Shown here one piece after another: positions 10,324 through 17,441 of a stretch of DNA of 64,000 nucleotides. The position numbers were made by a program, and so were the translations under genes. Under the pieces are notes generated by a model. The model did no database searches and was not told where the DNA came from. It worked only from the letters and a program-made list of their open reading frames with translations. Position 1 is the first letter of the stretch; each line of letters begins with the position of its first letter. The stretch comes from Glycomyces artemisiae (GTDB lineage: Bacteria; Actinomycetota; Actinomycetes; Mycobacteriales; Micromonosporaceae): assembly GCF_003002955.1 (NCBI RefSeq), contig NZ_PVTJ01000003.1, forward strand, positions 531,710 through 595,709, in the 5' to 3' direction.

Positions 10324-11802
10324 CTAGCGCTGCAAGGTCAGCACGCCCGGCCGGTACGGCAGGAGGCCGTAGTCGGTGCCGTCAGATCTCGGGTCGCGTC
10401 CCTGGTAGAGGAATTGCAGGTTGCACGGGTCGATGGTCTTGGTCTGGTCGGGGTTGGTGCGCACCAGGTCGCCGTGGCTGATGTCGTTGGTCCACGTGGC
10501 GCCGCTGTTGGCCTTGCCAGCGAAGGGGTTGCTCTCGGTGGCGGCCTGCGGGGTCCACGTGCCGTCCAGGCTGGTGGCTGTGAACGAGCGGAAGAAGCGG
10601 TGCTCGTTGGCGCCCCTCGCCTCGACGATCATGAGGTACTGGTTCTGGCCCTGGACCTTGTAGACCTCGACCGCCTCGAACAGGTTCTTGGCCGTGTCGC
10701 TCATGATCTTCGTGTAGTTCGAGCCGAAGCTGCCCGGGAAGTTCCCGATCGGCATGCTGGCCCGGTAGATGCTGCCGGCGTCGTCGGCGAAGAACAGGTA
10801 GATGTTCCTGTCGTCGGCGATGATCGTCTGGTCGATGGGGGCCCCGGAGGGCAGGGTTCCCGTGAAGAGCTCCTGGTGCGCGCCCCAGGCGTTGACGTTG
10901 GCGGGGTCGCTCGACGTGCGGTAGGAGAAGGTGTACGGCCAGCCCCACTGGTACGCGAGCACCCAGATGTTCTTCGGGGCGTGGAAGAAGAGCGTCGGCG
11001 CGACGGCGCCGAACGGCATCTGGTTCTGGCCGGTCGTGGCCATGTCGGACCAGTTCGTGAAGGGGGTGAAGGCCATCGAGCCCCAGCTGGTTCCCGTGTC
11101 GTGCGTCGTCGCGTAGACGAGGTACTTGCCGTTGTAGCGGACGGCGGAGAAGTCCTTGAGGCAGACCGAGCCGTTCCTCGGTTCCGCGAGCGGGCCCGTC
11201 GACGTCCAGCGGTACGTCGACGGAAGGGCGCAGGCGCCGCTGCCGCCGTCGACGAGGGCGAGCTGCCACTGCTGGTTGGCGCCGCCCCAGTCGGTGTACT
11301 GCACGACGGCCGCGCCGTCGTTGGTCGCCGCGCCCTGGACCTCGACCGCCTTGCTGCTGTTGCGGTTGATCAGGCGCACGTAGCCGCCGGCGGAGTCGGC
11401 CAGGCGGAACTGCTGGTTGGCGCCGCCGTGGTCGGTCCACTGGTGGATGGCGGCGCCGTCGGCGGTCGACCAGCCGGAGACGTCGAGCACCTTGCCCGAG
11501 TGCCGCGCCCTGATCCGGTAGTAGCCGCCGCCGGCGTCCACGAACTGGAACTGCTGGTTGTTGGAGCTCGTGCGGGTCCACTGTTGCAGCAGGGCCCCGT
11601 CGGCGGTGGACGCACCGCTGACGTCCAGGACCTTGCCGCTGCCGCGGTTCACCAGCACGTACCAGGCGGAGGTGTCGACTGTGGCGGCCGCAGCCGGGCC
11701 ACCGAAGGGGTTGAGGACGGTCGCGGCGGCGGCCCCGGCGAGCACGCCGGCTCCGCCGATGAGCATTCGCCTGCGGCTCTTGGGGGTTTCCATCCAGGCC
11801 AT
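10324..11802 (-). CDS. GH62 alpha-L-arabinofuranosidase with ricin-type (CBM13) domain
   Basis: A 492-residue secreted enzyme. A Tat signal (SRRRMLIGG, cleavage near residue 40) is followed by a beta-trefoil ricin-like domain (about 45-180) with three repeats of the 'GKVLDVSG / NQQF' pattern. The GH62 catalytic domain spans about 185-492, with typical segments VYATTHD, LFFADD, FEAVEVY and the closing [16 protein letters not shown]62 enzymes remove arabinose side chains from arabinoxylan. The ATG at 11802 has AAGGAGG seven bases upstream. Upstream lies a strong promoter (11905-11933). The frame stays open through that promoter into the ROK gene, which I consider accidental. A second GH62 domain is at 43903-45942. 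Confidence 0.9.
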   Translation of the reverse strand: MAWMETPKSRRRMLIGGAGVLAGAAAATVLNPFGGPAAAATVDTSAWYVLVNRGSGKVLDVSGASTADGALLQQWTRTSSNNQQFQFVDAGGGYYRIRARHSGKVLDVSGWSTADGAAIHQWTDHGGANQQFRLADSAGGYVRLINRNSSKAVEVQGAATNDGAAVVQYTDWGGANQQWQLALVDGGSGACALPSTYRWTSTGPLAEPRNGSVCLKDFSAVRYNGKYLVYATTHDTGTSWGSMAFTPFTNWSDMATTGQNQMPFGAVAPTLFFHAPKNIWVLAYQWGWPYTFSYRTSSDPANVNAWGAHQELFTGTLPSGAPIDQTIIADDRNIYLFFADDAGSIYRASMPIGNFPGSFGSNYTKIMSDTAKNLFEAVEVYKVQGQNQYLMIVEARGANEHRFFRSFTATSLDGTWTPQAATESNPFAGKANSGATWTNDISHGDLVRTNPDQTKTIDPCNLQFLYQGRDPRSDGTDYGLLPYRPGVLTLQR

Positions 11803-11904
11803 AGTGGCCTCCTTAGTTGAGGTTCGTCGGTTGTGACGTGGCTTGTTATCGCTCACATGTCGCAACTCGACTCCGAAACATCTGATGATTTTCCAGCGAT
11901 TCGA

Positions 11905-11933
11905 ACTATAGAGAAGTCTCGATGTATAGTCAA
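11905..11933 (-). promoter_or_regulatory. sigma-70-type promoter of the GH62 gene
   Basis: Read on the minus strand: -35 TTGACT (11933-11928), 17-base spacer, -10 TATAGT (11910-11905). The stretch CTCTATAGTTCGA at the -10 is identical to that of the xylan operon promoter at 47130-47158. Downstream, at 11873-11881, lies a CCGAAACAT half-site resembling the operator of that operon. Confidence 0.7.
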
Positions 11934-11966
11934 CGGCTCGACCGAAGTTTGTTGGCGCACCTGGCG

Positions 11967-13188
11967 TTAAACCGTCGCGTCGAGCGCGGCCATGGGTCAG
12001 CTCGCTCTGCAGCACGAGGGCCGCTGCGCCGATCGCCGCTGCGTCGGGTCCGTTGACGGACGGCATCACCCGCACCGGGTGCGTCCGCCAGGGGGCGGTG
12101 CGGCGGTCCACTTCCTCCTGGATCACGGTCTGGTACGCAGCGCCCGCCACCGCGAAGCTCGGACCGGCCAGGACTATCGCGTCCACATCGAACAGGATGG
12201 TCATGGTGACGGCGGCGGCGCCGAGGTAGCGGGCCGACCGCTCGATGAGGCGGCGGGCGTCCGGATCGCCGGCGTCGGCCGCCGCCGCGATCCGCGCGAA
12301 CTCGGTGAGGAAGTCGGCGGTGTCGGGGTCGGGCATCAGACGCTCGGCCAGCCCGGGCGTGGCCGCGGCCTGCCGGACCAGGGCCGACGGGCCGGCGTAG
12401 TTCTCCAGGCAGCCGACGTTGCCGCACGGGCACTGGTCGCCGTTGACATCGATCGACATGTGGCCGAGTTCGACGCTGTTGGAGGAGCTGCCGCGGTACA
12501 CCTCGCCGGCGACCACGATCCCGCCGCCGATCCCGCTGGCCATGTAGATGCAGCCGTAGGTGCTTCGTCGGTCGACCGCGCCCATCCAGTACTCGCCGAT
12601 CGCGGCGGCCGCGGCGTCGTTGTCGAGCAGCACGGGCAGGCCGAGGCGCTGCGCGAGCCGCTCCGCGACCGGGTATTCGAGCCATGGCTCGGAGGGCTGC
12701 GGGCTCAGCAGCACCCCCGCGCGGCGGTCCTGCGGCCCGTAGCTGACCAGCCCGACCCCCAGCACCCGGTCGCGGTCGACGGCGGCCGCGGCCAGCAGGT
12801 CGTCCACATGCGAGGCGATCATCGGCAGCGCCCGGTCCGGCGGCATCGACGCCACACCCTGGAACGAGGTTCGGGCCGCCGGGCGACCGGCCAGGTCGAC
12901 GACGACGATGACGCAGGCGTTGCGCTCCATCAGGATTCCAACGCTGTAGCGGGCCCGGGGATCGAGCCGCACCAGCGTGCGCGGCTTGCCGCCGGTCGGC
13001 GCGCCTCGGCCGGCCTCGACGACCAGTCCGTCATCGATGAGCTCGCGCACGAGCTCGGAGATCGTGGCGCCGGTGAGACCCGTCGCCGACGCAAGCTCCA
13101 CCCGGCTGACCGTGCGGGCCGCGCGGATGGCGTCCAGGATCAAGCCCCTGGTCCTCGATCTGTTCGTCCACGTCGGGCCGAGCGCCAC
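11967..13188 (-). CDS. ROK family transcriptional repressor (apparent +1 frameshift near its end)
   Basis: About 406 residues: an N-terminal winged helix-turn-helix (about residues 10-70, [21 protein letters not shown]) and a ROK sugar-kinase-like domain with the zinc/ROK signature [14 protein letters not shown] in the middle. The GTG start at 13188 has AAGGAGG five bases upstream. After ...[11 protein letters not shown] the frame does not stop. It runs with rare codons (TTA, AGA, CCA) through the next gene's promoter into GH62. Removing one base from the CCC at 11994-11996 (minus strand) would give [10 protein letters not shown] and TAA at 11967-11969, a normal ROK end. The given coordinates assume that. 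It probably senses a sugar and controls the flanking GH62 and GH5 genes. Confidence 0.75.
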
Positions 13189-13276
13189 GTATGCCTCCTT
13201 CGCTGTACCCGTTAGGGCGCCTTGCTTACTCGTCTGCTTCCCGTTCCGTCCGATGGGCTGCTCGATGCCCACCAAG

Positions 13277-13288
13277 CATAGATCTATG
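13277..13288. promoter_or_regulatory. 12-bp perfect palindrome, candidate operator
   Basis: CATAGATCTATG is a perfect palindrome between the divergent ROK and GH5 genes, just upstream of the GH5 -35 hexamer. A regulator site, perhaps of the ROK protein, is an inference from position only. Confidence 0.35.
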
Positions 13289-13295
13289 TCACTTC

Positions 13296-13324
13296 TTGAC
13301 TTTCTTCGGACGCCTAACTAAGGT
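13296..13324 (+). promoter_or_regulatory. promoter of the GH5 cellulase gene
   Basis: TTGACT (13296-13301), 17-base spacer, TAAGGT (13319-13324). The CebR-like box begins six bases downstream, over the expected transcription start. Confidence 0.55.
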
Positions 13325-13329
13325 GAGAA

Positions 13330-13343
13330 CGGAAGCGCTCCCA
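13330..13343. promoter_or_regulatory. CebR-like operator
   Basis: CGGAAGCGCTCCCA matches 12 of 14 bases of the known streptomycete cellobiose repressor site TGGGAGCGCTCCCA. Its position between promoter and start of a cellulase gene supports the assignment. No CebR gene is in the window. Confidence 0.65.
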
Positions 13344-13368
13344 TTCATCCCTCACGAAAGGAGCTGAG

Positions 13369-14871
13369 ATGCGACATCGTCAGACACTGCTGGTCGCAGG
13401 CGCCGTCGGCGCGCTCGTACTGGGCGGCCTGGCAACGGCGACCCTTCCCGCATCGGCGGCCGCCTCGGGCTGCGCGGTCACCTATACCGTGCAGAGCGAG
13501 TGGCCGGGCGGGTTCCGCGCCGACCTGGACGTCACCAACCTCGGCGAGGCGACGTCCGACTGGACATTGACCTTCGACTTCCCGAACGCCGACCAGCGGG
13601 TCACCCAGGGCTGGAGCGCCGTCTGGAGCCAATCCGGCGCCGGCGTCTCCGCCGCCAGCATGGGCTGGAACGGGTCGCTGGCCACCGACGCCTCCACCTC
13701 GATCGGATTCGTCGGCGCATGGGGCGACGCCAACCCGGTACCGGCGTCCTTCGCGCTCAACGGCACGCCCTGCACCGGCTCGACGACTCCCACCGGGGGT
13801 CCGACCACCACCCCCAGCGAAGACCCGACCACCACCCCGCCGGACGGTCCGGCTCCGCAGCTCAGCGTCGCCGGCAACCAGATCGTCACCGAGGACGGCG
13901 AGCCGTACCGGCTGCTGGGCGTGGACCGGTCCTCGGCCGAGTTCGCGTGCGTGCAGGGCAAGGGCCTGTTCGACTCCGGCCCGGTCGACCAGGCGTCCGT
14001 CGACGCCATGAAGGACTGGAACATCCACGCCGTGCGCCTCCCGCTCAACGAGGAATGCTGGCTCGGACTCAACGGCTCCCCCAGCGGCGCGGCCTACCAG
14101 GAAGGCGTCAAGGACTACGTCGACCTCCTGGTCGCCAACGGCCTCAACGTCATCCTCGACCTGCACTGGACCTGGGGCGCCTACACCACGGGACCGGACT
14201 GGCACTGCACCGATGAGCACGCCACCTGCCAGAAGCCGATGCCCGACGTGCAGTACGCCCCGCAGTTCTGGGCCGGCGTCGCCGAGACCTTCAAGGGCAA
14301 CGACGCCGTCGTCTTCGACCTGTTCAACGAGCCGTACCCGGACATGGCCAGCGACTGGGACAAGACGCTGGGCTGGCAGTGCCTGCGCGACGGCGGCACC
14401 TGCGCCGGCATCGGCTACGAGGTGGCCGGCATGCAGGACCTCGTCGACGCGGTCCGCGGCACCGGCGCCACGAACATCCTCATGGTCAGCGGTCTCGAAT
14501 GGACCAACGACATGCGGGAATGGCTGGCCTACATGCCGAACGACCCGCTGGACAACATCGCCGCGTCCTGGCATTCGTACAGCTTCAACCGGTGCGTGAC
14601 CGAGTCCTGCTGGGACGAGGAGATCGCCCCGCTGATGCAGGAGGTGCCCGTGGTGCTCGGTGAGTTCGGCCAGGACGACTGCGGGTTCGACTACATGCAG
14701 ACCCTGGTGGACTGGGCCGACGCGAACGGCATGGGCTACCTGGCGTGGACCTGGAACCCGTGGGGCTGCACCAGCGGCGCGGTCCTCATCAAGGACTGGT
14801 CCGGCACTCCGGAGCCCGGCGTCGGCGAAGGCTACCGGAGCCACCTGCTCACCCAGAGCCCCTACCTGTGA
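13369..14871 (+). CDS. secreted GH5 endoglucanase with N-terminal CBM2
   Basis: A 500-residue cellulase. A signal peptide (1-31) is followed by a CBM2 cellulose-binding module (about 33-136, between the paired cysteines, with surface Trp residues), a Pro/Thr linker (about 137-165) and a GH5 (beta/alpha)8 catalytic domain (about 168-495). The acid/base Glu321 is in FDLFNEPY and the nucleophile Glu432 in VLGEFGQ. It should cleave internal beta-1,4-glucan bonds outside the cell. A GGAG site precedes the ATG at 13369. The promoter carries a CebR-like box, which predicts induction by cellobiose. Three consecutive hairpins follow the stop. Confidence 0.93.
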   Translation: MRHRQTLLVAGAVGALVLGGLATATLPASAAASGCAVTYTVQSEWPGGFRADLDVTNLGEATSDWTLTFDFPNADQRVTQGWSAVWSQSGAGVSAASMGWNGSLATDASTSIGFVGAWGDANPVPASFALNGTPCTGSTTPTGGPTTTPSEDPTTTPPDGPAPQLSVAGNQIVTEDGEPYRLLGVDRSSAEFACVQGKGLFDSGPVDQASVDAMKDWNIHAVRLPLNEECWLGLNGSPSGAAYQEGVKDYVDLLVANGLNVILDLHWTWGAYTTGPDWHCTDEHATCQKPMPDVQYAPQFWAGVAETFKGNDAVVFDLFNEPYPDMASDWDKTLGWQCLRDGGTCAGIGYEVAGMQDLVDAVRGTGATNILMVSGLEWTNDMREWLAYMPNDPLDNIAASWHSYSFNRCVTESCWDEEIAPLMQEVPVVLGEFGQDDCGFDYMQTLVDWADANGMGYLAWTWNPWGCTSGAVLIKDWSGTPEPGVGEGYRSHLLTQSPYL

Positions 14872-14955
14872 CCCGACGGGTCACTCAGCGGTGCTTACGG
14901 ACTGAGCGACACGTCTGTTGGGTCCCACTGCGTCGCAGTGGGACCCAACAGACGT
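14868..14955. terminator. triple hairpin, including a 45-bp near-perfect palindrome
   Basis: Three inverted repeats follow each other between convergent genes. GTGACCC/GGGTCAC (14868-14884) includes the GH5 stop codon. GTCACTCAG/CTGAGCGAC (14880-14910) is imperfect. The third has 22-base arms at 14911-14932 and 14934-14955 around a single T. The last can work as a terminator in both directions; its length and lack of loop are unusual. Confidence 0.7.
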
Positions 14956-14983
14956 CCACATCGAACCAGTATTCCGGCGCCGT

Positions 14984-15568
14984 TCAGCCTTCGGGCCGCC
15001 ACGCCGGGTCGCGGCCGATGAACGCCACCAGCTTGTCCTGCGGGGAGGCGTCGTCGGGGACGGGCACGGCCGGGCCGAACTGGCCGCTGTCGCGGAGCAG
15101 CTGCTCGATCGGCTTCATGCCTTCCAATGCGGCACGGCAGCGCTCCTCGCCCAGGTCGGGTTCGCGGCCGAGCGCTTTGGCGAGGTCCCAGGAGTGCGCC
15201 CAGATGTCGGCCGTGTAGAACTGGTCGATCGCCTCGTCGACGGGCTTGTCGCCGGTGTTCGGGTTGCTGAGCACCCGCCCGGCGGGGTCGTCGAGGATCG
15301 ATTGGATGTCGGCGACGTGGCGCTTCCAGGCGGCGGGCGGGTCGGCGTCGACGTCCAAGGGCTCCAGGTCGATCCCCGCCCCTTTGAGGAAGTCGCGCGG
15401 CCATTCGACCAGGTGCTTCACGACGTCCAGGGCCGTCCACTCGGGGACCGGGCTGGGTCGCGACCAGTCGTCGGCGCTCGCGCCTTCCACGAGTGCGGTG
15501 ATGCGGGCGGCGTCGCGGGCGTGCCGCCCGGCGGGGCCGTCGGGTGCGCCGGTTCCGTGCTGCGCCAT
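14984..15568 (-). CDS. TIGR03086-type DinB-like metal-binding protein
   Basis: A 194-residue four-helix protein of the DinB / mycothiol-dependent maleylpyruvate isomerase N-terminal superfamily. The hallmark WSRPSPVPEWTALDVVKHLVEW segment is near residues 35-56. A later ADIWAHSWDLAKALG supplies histidines that normally bind a divalent metal. Members are thought to be mycothiol S-transferase-like enzymes; the substrate is unknown here. The ATG at 15568 lies 4 bases after the SRPBCC stop. An upstream ATG at 15601 lacks a ribosome site. It is the third gene of the ArsR operon. Confidence 0.8.
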   Translation of the reverse strand: MAQHGTGAPDGPAGRHARDAARITALVEGASADDWSRPSPVPEWTALDVVKHLVEWPRDFLKGAGIDLEPLDVDADPPAAWKRHVADIQSILDDPAGRVLSNPNTGDKPVDEAIDQFYTADIWAHSWDLAKALGREPDLGEERCRAALEGMKPIEQLLRDSGQFGPAVPVPDDASPQDKLVAFIGRDPAWRPEG

Positions 15569-15572
15569 CGGT

Positions 15573-16055
15573 CTACGCCGCTTCCTTCGCCAGGAGCTCA
15601 TCGAGTTTCTCGAAGCCCTCGTTGACGCCGACGTCCATGCCGCTCGCGAGCATGCCGTCGCGGGTCGCGAAGTCCTGCGTCACGCTCAGCACCCGCAACC
15701 GCGTGCGACCGCCTTCGATCGGCTCGAAGGTCATCGTCTCAAGGAAGACGCTGTCGGGTTCGCCTTCGTAGGTGAACGTCCAGACGATCCGCTCGTTCGG
15801 GCGGACCTCGTGGAAGCTGCCGAAGAAGGCGTGCGCCTCGCCTCCGCTCTCGCCGCCGAACGCCCACTCGCCGCCCGTGCGGGCGTCCCAGCGGGTGATC
15901 TTCGTGTTCGACTCGCGGGGCCCGGTCCACTGGGCGTAGAGGTCGGGGTCGACGTGGGCCTGGAAGACGCGTTCCGGCGTCGCGTCGAACTCGCGGATGA
16001 TCTCGATCGTGGGGACTTCGGCGTCCGCCTTGATCTCGGTTTCGTGCTCGGTCAT
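15573..16055 (-). CDS. SRPBCC / AHSA1-family protein
   Basis: A 160-residue START-like domain of the activator of Hsp90 ATPase homologue 1 type: EIIREFDATPERVFQAHVDP at the start and DLYAQWTGP next, closing with the long C-terminal helix NEGFEKLDELLA. The fold binds hydrophobic ligands. In actinomycetes such genes are very often coupled to an ArsR regulator, as here (ATGA overlap with the ArsR stop), but the ligand is not known. Confidence 0.88.
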   Translation of the reverse strand: MTEHETEIKADAEVPTIEIIREFDATPERVFQAHVDPDLYAQWTGPRESNTKITRWDARTGGEWAFGGESGGEAHAFFGSFHEVRPNERIVWTFTYEGEPDSVFLETMTFEPIEGGRTRLRVLSVTQDFATRDGMLASGMDVGVNEGFEKLDELLAKEAA

Positions 16056-16420
16056 GATTCCTGCTCCTCGGCTGGTCGCCGGTCCCCGTCGTCCTGGGCC
16101 GTGCGGGCCAGGAGGGCGTCGAGGCGGCGGTAGCGTTCCTCTGCTTCGCGGCGATAGCGCTCGATCCACTCCGTCATCGGGTCGAATGCCTCCCTGTTCA
16201 GGTGGACGGGCCGGCGCTGGGCGTCCTTGCTGCGGGTCACCAGGCCGGCTTCTTCGAGCACTTTCACATGCTTGGAGATCGCCTGGAAGCTCACGTCGTA
16301 CGGCTCGGCGAGCTCCCCCACGGTCGCGTCCGAGACCGACAGCCGGGCGACGATGCCGCGGCGGGTCGGATCGGCGAGCGCCGCGAAGGCCCGGTCGAGC
16401 TGCTGCGTACTGTCACCCAC
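16052..16420 (-). CDS. ArsR-family transcriptional regulator
   Basis: A 122-residue winged helix protein: residues 8-85 carry ALADPTRRGIVARL, the recognition helix in SFQAISKHVKVLEEAGLV and the wing SKDAQRRPVHLN. No metal-binding cysteine pair is seen, so it is of the SRPBCC-linked non-metal subgroup. The GTG start has GAGG nine bases upstream. Two copies of a TCAAC-N6-GTTGA operator lie in its promoter, predicting autorepression of the three-gene operon. Confidence 0.88.
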   Translation of the reverse strand: MGDSTQQLDRAFAALADPTRRGIVARLSVSDATVGELAEPYDVSFQAISKHVKVLEEAGLVTRSKDAQRRPVHLNREAFDPMTEWIERYRREAEERYRRLDALLARTAQDDGDRRPAEEQES

Positions 16421-16429
16421 GGATTGTCC

Positions 16430-16491
16430 TCAACTCATTGGTTGAATACAACGGTAGACCGGGGGTCGGTCATTGTCAACCCATCAGTTGA
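16430..16491 (-). promoter_or_regulatory. ArsR operon promoter with two operators
   Basis: Minus-strand promoter TTGACA (16479-16474), 17 bases, TACCGT (16456-16451). Two matching 16-bp palindromes, TCAACTCATTGGTTGA (16430-16445) and TCAACCCATCAGTTGA (16476-16491), flank it. One covers the -35 and the other the transcription start. Confidence 0.65.
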
Positions 16492-16530
16492 ATAAGCACC
16501 CGCTGCTCCTGTCTGCGGCGAGGACGCCCC

Positions 16531-17226
16531 TCACCTCCACCGCAGTGGCCCCGGCCTACGAGGCGGCTCCTCGGTATCTAACTCCCGGCTCTGCGCAAGG
16601 TCGAACGCGTCGAGGGAGGGCAGCGGCAGGCGCGCCAGCTCCTTCGCCTCACGGGCGGGGACGCCGAGCATCCGCAGCAGGTCCTCGGCCACCTGATCCG
16701 CTGCGGCCGCGTCGTCGCGTTCGGGACGGTCGTGCAGGAGCTGCGCGAGCGACAACGCGGCCCCTGCCGTGACCACGAGGGCCAGTTCGGGGTCGGCGAC
16801 GGTGAAGCGCCCCTCGTCGATCCCGCGCCCGATCGCCTCCCGCGCCCGCGGCGCGAGGCCCTTGATCGGCCCGGTCAGCGAGAGCCCGTGGTGCAGCAGG
16901 ACCTTGCTCAGTTCGGGGTGGCGCCGGTGCAGGCGGCCGGTGAGCCGGAAGCTCTGCGCGAAGGCCGCGGCCGGGTCGTCCAGTCCGCCGCTGAGCCGGT
17001 CCAGCGCCTCCCCGAAGACGGTCAGCGCGTCCTCGACCGCGGCCTGGAACAGTTCGTCCTTGCTCGCGAAGTGGTTGTAGAACGAGCCCATGCCGACATC
17101 CGCGGCCTGCGTGATCTCCAGGATCGGCGCATTGGTCCGGCCCTCGGCGATGAAGGTGCGGGCGGCGCCCAGCAGCGCGGCACGCGTCCGCGCCTTGCGC
17201 CGCTCCAGGCGGTTCACTTCGCTCAC
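16531..17226 (-). CDS. TetR-family regulator
   Basis: A 231-residue protein: N-terminal helix-turn-helix (about residues 10-55, ITQAADVGMGSFYNHFASKDELF), then an all-helical ligand domain and a Pro/Arg-rich tail. The GTG start at 17226 has AAGGAGG three to four bases upstream. It is divergent from the MMPL/ATPase fusion gene, so it probably represses that exporter and itself. The intergenic region contains repeated ACAAG/CTTGT elements. Confidence 0.85.
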   Translation of the reverse strand: MSEVNRLERRKARTRAALLGAARTFIAEGRTNAPILEITQAADVGMGSFYNHFASKDELFQAAVEDALTVFGEALDRLSGGLDDPAAAFAQSFRLTGRLHRRHPELSKVLLHHGLSLTGPIKGLAPRAREAIGRGIDEGRFTVADPELALVVTAGAALSLAQLLHDRPERDDAAAADQVAEDLLRMLGVPAREAKELARLPLPSLDAFDLAQSRELDTEEPPRRPGPLRWR

Positions 17227-17289
17227 GGCTCCTCCTTCGCATGGACCCGAACATCCTAGCGGCTCGTTCAATGCTGAGGAAATCGTCAC

Positions 17290-17380
17290 AACATCTTGTC
17301 TGATCCTAACCTCATGAATGAAGATTTCGTCAGAACAAGTTGTGGAGCCCGTGATGAACCCGCCTGGATTGACGAACAAG
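17290..17380. promoter_or_regulatory. divergent region with ACAAG/CTTGT repeats
   Basis: Between the TetR gene and the MMPL fusion, CACAACATCTTGTCTG (from about 17287), CAGAACAAGTTGTGG (from about 17331) and GACGAACAAGTCAG (from about 17370) share ACAAG half-sites, the first two in opposite orientation. They are candidate TetR operators. Confidence 0.4.
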
Positions 17381-17441
17381 TCAGGATCTTTCGCCCCGGT
17401 CGCCTCTACGATGACCGTTGAGTCCGAAATGGGGGGTGGGC

